This document shows, piece by piece, positions 1-5,517 of a stretch of 6,191 nucleotides of DNA. Each line of letters begins with the position of its first letter. Within the stretch, counting starts at the first letter, position 1. This DNA comes from Robiginitomaculum sp. (lineage in GTDB: Bacteria; Pseudomonadota; Alphaproteobacteria; Caulobacterales; Maricaulaceae). Where the stretch lies: contig NVVO01000003.1 in assembly GCA_002733385.1 (NCBI GenBank), forward strand, positions 58,106 through 64,296, written 5' to 3'. Under the pieces are notes generated by a model. It was not told the DNA's origin. It did not search any database and was given only the letters and a program-made list of their open reading frames with translations. Position numbers and translations under genes: made by a program.

Positions 1-1
1 T

Positions 2-307
2 ATGAAAATCGCCCGCAATACGGCCGAAAAAGAAAAACAGGCCGAAGCGGTCAAGCACGAAATCCGCATCATCTGGGGCGATTTTATCAAAGGCGATATC
101 TTGAAACAACAAGCCCATGAGCTAAGCCACAATATCATGATGAAAGCCAGTGCCTGCAAGCAGGACTTGCACCGCGAAGACGCTTTGGCATTGGTGGAAT
201 TGGTTAACGAGTTTGCCGAAATGTTCTGGAAGATTAAAGGCGTTAAAACCAAGCGGGTCACTGCGCCCTACGCGCCAGCTCTGGAAGTGGTTACGCCAGA
301 CTTATAA
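2..307 (+). CDS. sodN: Nickel superoxide dismutase, C-terminal part (5' end outside window)
   Basis: NiSOD converts superoxide to oxygen and hydrogen peroxide with a nickel ion held by an N-terminal hook (HCxxPCGxY). The visible 101 residues resemble the helical-bundle part of NiSOD: an AEAVKHEIRIIWGDF stretch (residues 14-28) corresponds to the family's AEL-KHH--VLW-DYF helix, followed by KASACK (48-53) and the closing EMFWKIKG (73-80). The nickel hook is not visible and should lie upstream of the window. The ATG at position 2 aligns inside the family, about 35-40 mature residues in, so it is probably an internal methionine of a gene cut by the window edge; this cannot be proven here. A tail of about 20 residues follows the FW helix. 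The next gene, six bases downstream, resembles the NiSOD maturation protease, which strongly supports the call. The family was recognised from memory, without a database search. Confidence 0.8.
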   Translation: MKIARNTAEKEKQAEAVKHEIRIIWGDFIKGDILKQQAHELSHNIMMKASACKQDLHREDALALVELVNEFAEMFWKIKGVKTKRVTAPYAPALEVVTPDL

Positions 308-313
308 CCAAAA

Positions 314-613
314 ATGCGCCTGATCAAAGTCATTGGTGACAGCATGTCTCCAACCTTGAACGGCGGTGATTATGTTCTCACAATCCGACCCCGGTCATTA
401 CGGCCGGGGTTTATTTATGTGGTTGAACATACGGATTTGGGCCGGATCATCAAACGGCTTGAGCGGGTTGAGGACGGGCGATATTATTTTGCAGGCGACA
501 ACCCAAATTCAACACCAAGCGCGGTCATAGGGCCAGTAAGTGCGCCGCGAATACGGGAACGCGCCGTGCTTAAAATATCAAATCATGGGGTTAGAAAACT
601 TAAACCCCTGTAG
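314..613 (+). CDS. sodX: S26-type maturation protease of nickel superoxide dismutase (SodX-like)
   Basis: This is a 99-residue peptidase of the signal peptidase I (S26) fold. In known NiSOD systems such a protease is thought to remove the SodN leader so that His1 can bind nickel. The catalytic serine is Ser10 in GDSMSPTL (residues 8-15). The expected general-base lysine is Lys47 in IIKRLE (45-50). The GDN box is at 61-63, but the SxDSR motif that usually follows it is replaced by NSTPSAVIG. There is no membrane segment or signal peptide, so the protein should be cytoplasmic, unlike true signal peptidases. It starts six bases after the sodN stop with no strong ribosome binding site, which suggests translational coupling to sodN. 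The stop codon (611-613) lies inside the hairpin that follows. A generic S24/S26 peptidase is the alternative, but the neighbour favours SodX. Confidence 0.8.
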   Translation: MRLIKVIGDSMSPTLNGGDYVLTIRPRSLRPGFIYVVEHTDLGRIIKRLERVEDGRYYFAGDNPNSTPSAVIGPVSAPRIRERAVLKISNHGVRKLKPL

Positions 614-650
614 GGTGGATTACGCGCAAAAAGGCGCTAATCCACCCTAC
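610..650. repeat. Perfect 13-bp inverted repeat between convergent sodX and secF
   Basis: GTAGGGTGGATTA (610-622) is the exact reverse complement of 638-650. An inner GCGC/GCGC stem (624-627 with 634-637) extends it past a single bulged C and leaves a loop of about six bases. The hairpin covers the sodX stop codon and begins ten bases beyond the secF stop. It could therefore end transcription in both directions, but no clear T-run follows on either strand. Similar GTAGGGTGGATTA palindromes are dispersed in many proteobacterial genomes (from memory), so a REP-like repeat is an equally good reading. Confidence 0.75.
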
Positions 651-659
651 AAAACCCGG

Positions 660-1634
660 CTATTTCTGCAATCTGGCTTTGTTTACGCCCAGCAATAACA
701 GCACAGGCGAGGCGACGAAAACGGAGGAATAGGTTCCGACAAACACGCCCCAGATCATGGCAAAGGCAAAGCCGTTAAGACCAGGCCCGCCCCAGATATA
801 CAGCGCCGTCAAAGCCAGCAATGTGGTGAACGATGTCATAATTGTCCGCGACAAAGTATCATTGATCGATAAATTCAACACATCCTCCAGCGGCTTTTTC
901 TTATACTTGCGCAGATTTTCGCGGATGCGGTCATAGACGATTACCGTATCATTAAGCGAATAGCCGACAATGGTCAAAATCGCCGCCACAATGGACAGAT
1001 TAAACTCCAGCGCCGTCAAGGAAAATACCCCGATGGTCAAAATCACATCATGGGCCAGCGCGATCACCGCCCCTAAGCCAAATTGCCATTCGAACCGAAC
1101 CCAAATATAGAGGAGCACCATGATCAAAGCCAAGATAACCGCCATCGCCCCTTTGACTTTAAGTTCGCCGGAAACCTTGGTGCCGAGAACCTGAACACTT
1201 AAAGTGTTTTCCAACTTGGATACTTCGGGGTATAGGTTAATAACGGCGGCCCGGACGGATTCCAGCGCCAATTGCTGGGCCCTGTCATCATTGTCATCCC
1301 CTTCCAGCGCAGACTGTTTGGGGACGGACAAGCGAATGGCTTGCGCTTTATCACCAGCCTGAGCAATGGTCTGGATGGCCAGTTCGCCCAGGTTCAATTC
1401 TGGGCCAAGTTGGCGAAATGCGTCCAGATCGGCATTGGTCGGGTCTTGGTCAAGATGAAATTCCCACACCGTGCCGCCTTTGAAATCAAGACCGTAATTG
1501 AGGTTTTTTGTAGAGAATATATATATTGACCCAATAATGCCGAGTAGCGACAACACCATAGCCACCCAGCGCAGGGAGATAAATTTTATCCGGGTATCGG
1601 ATGGTAAAAAACGAACTAAAGCAATATCAAACAT
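660..1634 (-). CDS. secF: Protein translocase subunit SecF
   Basis: SecF pairs with SecD in the inner membrane and uses proton flow to help preproteins leave SecYEG on the periplasmic side. The protein has 324 residues, a normal length. The first membrane segment is at about 23-43, followed by the signature GLDFKGGT (48-55), a periplasmic P4 domain to about 160 that includes VLGTKVSGEL (149-158), then five membrane segments between about 163 and 314. The conserved AHDV (194-197) and GYSLNDTVIVYDRIRE (224-239) motifs of the proton-relay region are intact. The start ATG follows AGGTGA. That ribosome binding site overlaps the secD stop codon, and only seven bases separate the two genes, so the pair is probably translationally coupled. 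It is the last gene of the minus-strand cluster and converges on sodX. Confidence 0.97.
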   Translation of the reverse strand: MFDIALVRFLPSDTRIKFISLRWVAMVLSLLGIIGSIYIFSTKNLNYGLDFKGGTVWEFHLDQDPTNADLDAFRQLGPELNLGELAIQTIAQAGDKAQAIRLSVPKQSALEGDDNDDRAQQLALESVRAAVINLYPEVSKLENTLSVQVLGTKVSGELKVKGAMAVILALIMVLLYIWVRFEWQFGLGAVIALAHDVILTIGVFSLTALEFNLSIVAAILTIVGYSLNDTVIVYDRIRENLRKYKKKPLEDVLNLSINDTLSRTIMTSFTTLLALTALYIWGGPGLNGFAFAMIWGVFVGTYSSVFVASPVLLLLGVNKARLQK

Positions 1635-1641
1635 AACTCAC

Positions 1642-3252
1642 CTATATGGGTAATTTTTTGGGACGTGCACGACGTAACCATGTGGAGGTCATCAGCCTTG
1701 CAACAACAATGGCGGTAAATACGGACATGACAATGCCGATGGACAAGGTCACCGCGAAGCCGCGAATGGGGCCTGAGCCAACGAAATACAACGTCAAAGC
1801 CGCAATCAATGTGGTGATATTGGCATCAAGAATGGGGGCTAGAGATAATCTATAACCGGTATCAATGGCATTAATCGGCCCGCGTCCATTACGGGTTTCT
1901 TCGCGGATACGTTCAAAGATCAACACATTGGCATCCACCGCCATCCCGATCGTCAAGATAATCCCGGCAATACCCGGCAAGGTCAATGTCGCGCCCATCA
2001 AGGACAAAGCCCCTGTGATCAACACAATATTGGTGGCCAAGGCGATATTGGCGAATGTACCAAAGCGCAGCCCGTAAATCATCCACATGAATATGAACAC
2101 ACCGCCAAGCCCGATGACCGAAGCAATTTTGCCCGCTGCAATAGAATCAGCGCCGAGCTCCGGCCCGACAGTGCGTTCCTCGGCAATGTTCAGCTTGGCC
2201 GGCAATGCGCCAGCATTTAGGAGCAAAGATAATTCGCGCGCACTTTCCATTGTAAAGCTGCCCTCGATAAAACCGCTACCGCCACAAATTGCCGTGTTGA
2301 TATTGGGGGCGGTGATAATCTCTCCGTCCAATACAACTGCGAAAGGTTCGCCCACATGGGTGGCGGTAAAATCACAAAACTTCTTGGCACCGCGCGCATT
2401 ATATCTGAAATTTACAATCGGGTAATTGTTGGTGGGGTGCAGACCTTCATTGGCGCTTTTCAAGTCGGCACCGGTGACGATTTCGCGGGTTTTGACCATC
2501 AAATAACTGCCATCTCTTTTTTGCGGATAAGCCACACTGCCAAGCGGACAACGGCCATCCCGGACGCATAAATCAAGCACAACCGGATCGGTTCTGACCA
2601 CTTCATGAAAGCCAAGTTTGGCAGTTTGGCGAATGCGGTCTTTAATTTCGTCCACATCTTTGGCGCCGGGCACTTGCAATAAAATCCGCTCCGAGCCTTC
2701 TTTGGCCAAAGTCATTTCGGTTGTGCCGGTGGGGTCAATACGTTTGCGCAAGACCTGAATGGACTGGGCGATGGTGCGGTTGCTGATATATTCAATGAAC
2801 TCGTTAGACACTGTGACCTTGTAATGCAACTCGTCAAGCTTTTGAATGATCAGGGTTTTTCCGCCGCCGCCAATCACACTGCTGTCCACTGTTACGGATT
2901 GCTTGCGCAATATGGCGGCACCAGTTTGTGCGTCGTCCGCGTTTTTGAAATTCACGAATATGGCGTCGTCCCGATTACGTATGGTGGCGCTAATCCGTTC
3001 TTCGCGCAGGGCCGCCCTAAGTCCGGCCAGTTCGGATCTGAGGGTTTTTTCGAGACCGTCTTTAAGGTCAACCTCCAGCAATAAATGCGCCCCGCCTTGT
3101 AAATCAAGGCCAAGGTTAAGGGTTTGGCTTGGGAGAAAGCCCGGCAGGTTATCCCTGACATTTTTGGGCAAGACATTGGGGATTGCAAATAGCAAGCCCA
3201 GCATGATGGCTCCAAGGATTAGAGTTATTTTCCAACGTGAAAAATGCAACAT
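1642..3252 (-). CDS. secD: Protein translocase subunit SecD
   Basis: SecD is the partner of SecF and carries the large periplasmic P1 domain that grips the emerging preprotein. It is full length at 536 residues. The first membrane segment is at about 8-28, then LGLDLQGGAHLLLEVD (47-62), the P1 base (to about 213 and around 357-368) and the P1 head (about 214-356). Five membrane segments follow between about 373 and 522, with the signature GMAVDANVLIFERIREE (436-452). The head contains four cysteines (229, 235, 293, 323), notable for a periplasmic domain. The ATG at 3252 is preceded by AAGGAA at a short spacing. The gene is separated from the upstream members by a 300-base gap that holds a palindromic element and a possible promoter. 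Residues 214-356 are duplicated in the gene at 3553-4173. Confidence 0.97.
   Translation of the reverse strand: MLHFSRWKITLILGAIMLGLLFAIPNVLPKNVRDNLPGFLPSQTLNLGLDLQGGAHLLLEVDLKDGLEKTLRSELAGLRAALREERISATIRNRDDAIFVNFKNADDAQTGAAILRKQSVTVDSSVIGGGGKTLIIQKLDELHYKVTVSNEFIEYISNRTIAQSIQVLRKRIDPTGTTEMTLAKEGSERILLQVPGAKDVDEIKDRIRQTAKLGFHEVVRTDPVVLDLCVRDGRCPLGSVAYPQKRDGSYLMVKTREIVTGADLKSANEGLHPTNNYPIVNFRYNARGAKKFCDFTATHVGEPFAVVLDGEIITAPNINTAICGGSGFIEGSFTMESARELSLLLNAGALPAKLNIAEERTVGPELGADSIAAGKIASVIGLGGVFIFMWMIYGLRFGTFANIALATNIVLITGALSLMGATLTLPGIAGIILTIGMAVDANVLIFERIREETRNGRGPINAIDTGYRLSLAPILDANITTLIAALTLYFVGSGPIRGFAVTLSIGIVMSVFTAIVVARLMTSTWLRRARPKKLPI
2185..2613 (-). repeat. SecD P1-head coding segment, copy A of a diverged direct repeat
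   Basis: These bases encode SecD residues 214-356 and align without gaps to residues 62-204 of the gene at 3553-4173 (bases 3562-3990). By hand count 107 of 143 residues are identical. The sub-block 2407-2544 differs from 3784-3921 at 12 of 138 bases, of which 11 are synonymous. This reflects an old duplication of secD rather than a mobile repeat. Confidence 0.85.
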
Positions 3253-3257
3253 TGCAT

Positions 3258-3263
3258 TTCCTT
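3258..3263 (-). promoter_or_regulatory. Ribosome binding site of secD
   Basis: AAGGAA lies five bases before the ATG at 3252. An out-of-frame ATG at 3255-3257 lies between the two, in the string ATGCAATG. The downstream ATG is chosen because it opens the SecD frame. Confidence 0.6.
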
Positions 3264-3285
3264 TTATCTAGGTGTGAGTTTGGCA

Positions 3286-3313
3286 AATACGCGCCGCACA
3301 ATTGGTGCGTATT
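3286..3313. promoter_or_regulatory. Inverted repeat overlapping the putative secD promoter
   Basis: AATACGC (3286-3292) is the reverse complement of GCGTATT (3307-3313). A competing inner pairing, CGCAC (3295-3299) with GTGCG (3305-3309), shares part of the right arm, so the two stems are mutually exclusive. The right arm touches the proposed -10 box. It could be an operator or a 5' leader hairpin, or it may have no function. Confidence 0.3.
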
Positions 3314-3339
3314 CATAATGGGTTTGGGCGCAGGTGCAA
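3312..3339 (-). promoter_or_regulatory. Possible sigma70-type promoter for secD-secF
   Basis: On the minus strand TTGCAC (3334-3339) and TATGAA (3312-3317) are separated by 16 bases. Each matches the consensus only partly. The predicted transcript would start about 50-55 bases before secD. The long gap and the palindrome upstream make a separate secD promoter reasonable, but this is inferred from pattern alone. Confidence 0.35.
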
Positions 3340-3399
3340 ACTTATTTTTGTAGCTTGGCGAGCATTGAACATTTAATTGTGATTACTCAACTTCCCCCA

Positions 3400-3513
3400 A
3401 ACCCCGCTCATTCCCGCGAAAGCGGGTATCCAGTCCAAACAAAAATGTGCGAGCTTGCTCGCTCTTTATTCGCTGGATACCCAGTCAAGCTGGGTATGAG
3501 CGGGTGTGGGGTT
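3400..3513. repeat. Nested palindromic (MITE/REP-like) element with three inner hairpins
   Basis: The outer arms pair: AACCCC (3400-3405) with GGGGTT (3508-3513), CCCGCTCA (3403-3410) with TGAGCGGG (3497-3504), and GGGTATCCAG (3424-3433) with CTGGATACCC (3473-3482). Each arm carries its own small hairpin: CCCGC-gaaa-GCGGG on the left (3413-3426) and CCCAG-tcaag-CTGGG on the right (3480-3494). The centre has GCGAGC-tt-GCTCGC (3449-3462). The motif around CATTCCCGCGAAAGCGGG is a familiar dispersed repeat in proteobacteria (from memory). No transposase and no clear target duplication are seen. On the minus strand the central stem is followed by ACATTTTTG, so it might weaken read-through into secD. 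Confidence 0.75.
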
Positions 3514-3552
3514 AAAATATGTGTGTTCACCACATCCCAATAAATTTTGCGA

Positions 3553-4173
3553 TTACTGCACCACCCGCATTTTGGTTGGTCGGGTTCCCGCGTTCAGAGA
3601 CCGGGCTAAATCCTCAGCCTCTTTCATGGTAAAATCACCCTCGACAAACCCGCGCCCACCGCATATGGCACCGTTAATATTGGGCGCGGTGATGATTTCT
3701 CCGTCAAGTACAACGGCAAAGGGTTTGCCAATATGGTTAGCGGTAAACTCGCAGAGTTTTTTCGCGCCGTGTTCATTAAAGACGAAATTTACAATCGGGT
3801 AATTGTTCGTGGGGTGCAGGCCTTCATTGGCACTTTTCAAATCGGCACCCGTGACGATTTTGCGGGTTTTGACCATCAAATAGCTGCCGTCCCGTTTCTG
3901 CGGGTAAGCCACACTGCCAAGCGGGCACTGATCTTCCTCTACGCATAACTGGATAACCAGTGGAGTTGTGCGGGCAACTTCGTGAAAACCAAACTGGATG
4001 CCTGAATTGTTTTGGCGCTCATCCTCTTGTGCGCTTTGTGCCAGTGATAAGGTTTGTGGTTTTCCGGTCTCGGCAAGGGCAACATTTTTGCGCAAGGCTT
4101 TCGGCACCACCAAGCTGGCACCGACAATCATGGCCCCTAATATCAGAAAGATTTTCCAATGTTGAGGCTTCAT
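3553..4173 (-). CDS. Truncated SecD paralogue: anchored, stand-alone P1-head protein
   Basis: A 206-residue protein derived from SecD. Residues 6-31 (WKIFLILGA onward) match the first membrane segment of the neighbouring SecD, and PQTLSL (39-44) matches its SQTLNL. SecD residues of about 48-213, which include the P1 base, are replaced by a 17-residue linker (45-61). Residues 62-204 match the SecD P1 head without gaps, about 75% identical, with all four cysteines kept (77, 83, 141, 171). The protein stops just before the EERTVGPELG segment, so all five later membrane segments are missing. It should sit in the inner membrane with the head in the periplasm. AGGA eight bases before the ATG serves as ribosome binding site. 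It lies 43 bases after yajC, probably in the same transcript. It cannot move protons; a role in binding or tuning SecDF or exported proteins is inference. The alternative, a decaying pseudogene, is disfavoured by the intact frame and by synonymous-only change in the conserved block. Confidence 0.85.
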   Translation of the reverse strand: MKPQHWKIFLILGAMIVGASLVVPKALRKNVALAETGKPQTLSLAQSAQEDERQNNSGIQFGFHEVARTTPLVIQLCVEEDQCPLGSVAYPQKRDGSYLMVKTRKIVTGADLKSANEGLHPTNNYPIVNFVFNEHGAKKLCEFTANHIGKPFAVVLDGEIITAPNINGAICGGRGFVEGDFTMKEAEDLARSLNAGTRPTKMRVVQ

Positions 4174-4181
4174 GAATTTAT

Positions 4182-4195
4182 CCTGCTACCTGCTA
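4182..4195. repeat. 7-bp tandem duplication at the paralogue's ribosome binding site
   Basis: On the minus strand TAGCAGG occurs twice in a row (4195-4189 and 4188-4182), just before ATAAATTC and the start codon. The second copy supplies the AGGA used as ribosome binding site. It may be a slippage product and has no proven role. Confidence 0.5.
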
Positions 4196-4216
4196 ATAAG
4201 GGTAAGTGGCTAGCGG

Positions 4217-4552
4217 TTATTTCTTTTTTTCGCTGTCATTGGCGGCCACGGTTTTGTTGCGCACATCGTTGAGCATGTGCTTCATCACCTTTAATTTAAC
4301 ACCGCTGCCGGCATCTATTGTCAGCTCGTCGTCGGTGACTTTTACAACTTTGCCTACAAGACCACCGCTTGTCACCACGGTGTCGCCGCGTGTTACCGCC
4401 GCCAACATGGCTTTATGTTCTTTCATGCGTTTATTTTGTGGCCGGATCAGCAGGAAGTAAAAAACAAAGCCGATAAGAATAAATGGTAGCAATTGCCCGA
4501 TCAAGCCAACGCCCGAACCGCCTGTATTTGATTGCATGAGAATATTTAACAT
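4217..4552 (-). CDS. yajC: Sec translocon accessory subunit YajC
   Basis: YajC is a small single-pass inner-membrane protein that associates with SecDF and SecYEG. The product has 111 residues, a normal length. A short periplasmic N-terminus precedes the membrane segment at about 17-36, then comes the hallmark LLIRPQNKRMKEH (34-46) and a cytoplasmic domain with AVTRGDTVVTSGGLVGKV (52-69). The tail is lysine-rich (EKKK). The first ATG is chosen because GGGAC lies upstream at a workable distance, while the in-frame methionine at residue 6 has no ribosome binding site. It is the first gene of the yajC, SecD-paralogue, secD, secF series. Confidence 0.96.
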   Translation of the reverse strand: MLNILMQSNTGGSGVGLIGQLLPFILIGFVFYFLLIRPQNKRMKEHKAMLAAVTRGDTVVTSGGLVGKVVKVTDDELTIDAGSGVKLKVMKHMLNDVRNKTVAANDSEKKK

Positions 4553-4599
4553 AGATGTGTCCCGATAATTGAGCTCTTAGAAAGCCGTTATTGCAAGAC

Positions 4600-4627
4600 T
4601 ATATAGGCATGGTTACAAATTTTGCAA
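4600..4627 (-). promoter_or_regulatory. Likely sigma70-type promoter for the yajC-sec cluster
   Basis: On the minus strand TTGCAA (4622-4627) and TATATA (4600-4605) are 16 bases apart in the AT-rich 120-base gap between the LysM gene and yajC. The predicted transcript would begin near 4592, about 40 bases before the yajC ATG. This is a pattern match only. Confidence 0.45.
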
Positions 4628-4672
4628 TGTGATTAACGCAAAACCCGGTGATTATTTTATGCGGGCATTGCT

Positions 4673-5413
4673 TTATTTAATACAAGCATTGCTGGGCAAG
4701 CGTAAACGTTGTCCGGGCTGGATAGCGATTTTATTGTCTAAACCGTTAAACGCGGCCAATGCGTCGGCTTTAACGCAATAGCGTTTGCCGATGCTGTACA
4801 GGGTGTCTTTGGGCAGAACCGCATATATATCCCCTGGCCGCACTGAAATGCCAGTTTGGATGGGCATAACCCTGCGCACAACACCAGTATCAGAACGGGT
4901 TTGGCTAATGACAGCGGTTGTTTTCGCCCCGCATTTGCTGGTTGGTAAGGTCAAGACCTGACCGACCCGGATATTGCTGTCACCAAGGGCGTTTTGGCTC
5001 TGGATGTCCGTCACCAAGGCGCAATTACGTGTGGCCAGATTGTACAGGGTATCCCCCTCCACAACCCGGTGAATACGGGTATAGCCGACGGCGGGCTTGC
5101 GCTCGGTAATCGTCGTCGGTACCACGGCAATACGGGCGCCGCTGGCCGTGGTATAGGTGATGGTCGTAGAGGGCTTAAACAGTTCAATCTTACGGCCAGT
5201 ATAGGTGTTGGGTGCGCGAGTACGGGCTTTCGCCTGAGCATTAAAAGCCCGGACTTTGCGGATGTCCTCTTGCAAGACCAGGTCTTGCGGTGAGCCTGCC
5301 GTGATGGTTTGCTTTTGTGCCGGTACGGCTTCGCGCACAGTGGTGGTTTGTGCAAATGCTGGCATCGACAAAATTGTCAAAGCGGTGGTTACAGTTAAAA
5401 TACGACAAATCAT
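4673..5413 (-). CDS. Secreted protein with two LysM domains (NlpD position, no peptidase domain)
   Basis: LysM domains bind peptidoglycan. The product has 246 residues. It begins with a signal peptide (MICRILTV to AFA, probable cut after Ala21), then a low-complexity Thr/Ala/Arg-rich stretch to about 110, LysM 1 at about 114-157 (VVEGDTLYNLA, IRVGQVLTLP) and LysM 2 at about 197-240 (VLPKDTLYSIG, IQPGQRLRLP). The chain ends directly after LysM 2. In related genomes this slot between pcm and yajC usually holds an NlpD-like protein with a C-terminal M23 peptidase-type domain, which is absent here. Cysteines come in matching pairs, one per LysM (131/161 and 213/244), suggesting one disulfide in each. 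The ATG at 5413 is chosen because GGAGG (5419-5423) sits five bases before it; an in-frame TTG four codons upstream overlaps that site and is unlikely. Confidence 0.88.
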   Translation of the reverse strand: MICRILTVTTALTILSMPAFAQTTTVREAVPAQKQTITAGSPQDLVLQEDIRKVRAFNAQAKARTRAPNTYTGRKIELFKPSTTITYTTASGARIAVVPTTITERKPAVGYTRIHRVVEGDTLYNLATRNCALVTDIQSQNALGDSNIRVGQVLTLPTSKCGAKTTAVISQTRSDTGVVRRVMPIQTGISVRPGDIYAVLPKDTLYSIGKRYCVKADALAAFNGLDNKIAIQPGQRLRLPSNACIK

Positions 5414-5418
5414 AATAG

Positions 5419-5423
5419 CCTCC
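5419..5423 (-). promoter_or_regulatory. Ribosome binding site of the LysM gene
   Basis: GGAGG with a five-base spacer to the ATG at 5411-5413. It settles the start in favour of this ATG over the upstream in-frame TTG at 5423-5425. Confidence 0.75.
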
Positions 5424-5517
5424 AAAAGTCACCAAATGTGAGATTCTAGCCAAGATTGTCGGGTTTTATGGTAAAGGAATTGTTAAGATTATGCCGACAT
5501 GTTTTTCACATGGATTA

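Larger units (their letters stand above)
3253..3552. other. 300-base gap between the SecD paralogue and secD
   Basis: No gene is supported here. The gap contains a nested palindromic element (3400-3513), a possible secD promoter (3312-3339), a short inverted repeat beside it (3286-3313) and the secD ribosome binding site. No further homology to secD is visible after the paralogue's stop codon, so the rest of the duplicated secD copy has been lost cleanly or has decayed beyond recognition. Confidence 0.7.

Noticed and set aside
2846..3271. A 141-codon plus-strand open frame opposite secD
   Set aside because: It lies almost entirely opposite a certain SecD coding region and encodes a basic, featureless product, as expected of an antisense shadow. 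The other plus-strand frames over secF, secD, the paralogue, yajC, the LysM gene and pcm were dropped for the same reason.
3390..3520. A CRISPR array or an insertion sequence in the 300-base gap
   Set aside because: There are no regularly spaced direct repeats, no transposase and no clear target-site duplication. The repeats are inverted and nested.
3334..3543. A 69-codon plus-strand open frame in the gap before secD
   Set aside because: It runs through the palindromic element, has no ribosome binding site and shows no recognisable protein features. The hairpins explain the sequence better.
3553..4173. The SecD paralogue as a frameshifted or broken pseudogene
   Set aside because: The frame is open from a well-placed start to a stop just after the head domain. 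All four cysteines are kept and the most conserved block shows almost only silent changes. The missing parts are removed cleanly in frame.
4640..4672. A rho-independent terminator after the LysM gene
   Set aside because: On the minus strand CCCG and CGGG followed by TTTT can be found, but the stem is only four pairs around a 14-base loop, too weak to list.
5011..5355. A 114-codon minus-strand frame inside the LysM gene
   Set aside because: It is out of frame with the LysM protein, has no ribosome binding site and encodes a Pro/Arg-rich product typical of a shifted shadow. The LysM frame has a signal peptide and two clear domains.
5440..5455. A -10-like TAGAAT box before the LysM gene
   Set aside because: No acceptable -35 box is found at the right distance, so the LysM gene may simply be read from the pcm transcript.
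5498..5513. A small hairpin (CATGT/ACATG) just after pcm
   Set aside because: A five-pair stem with an A-rich loop and no T-run is not convincing as a terminator or as an operator.
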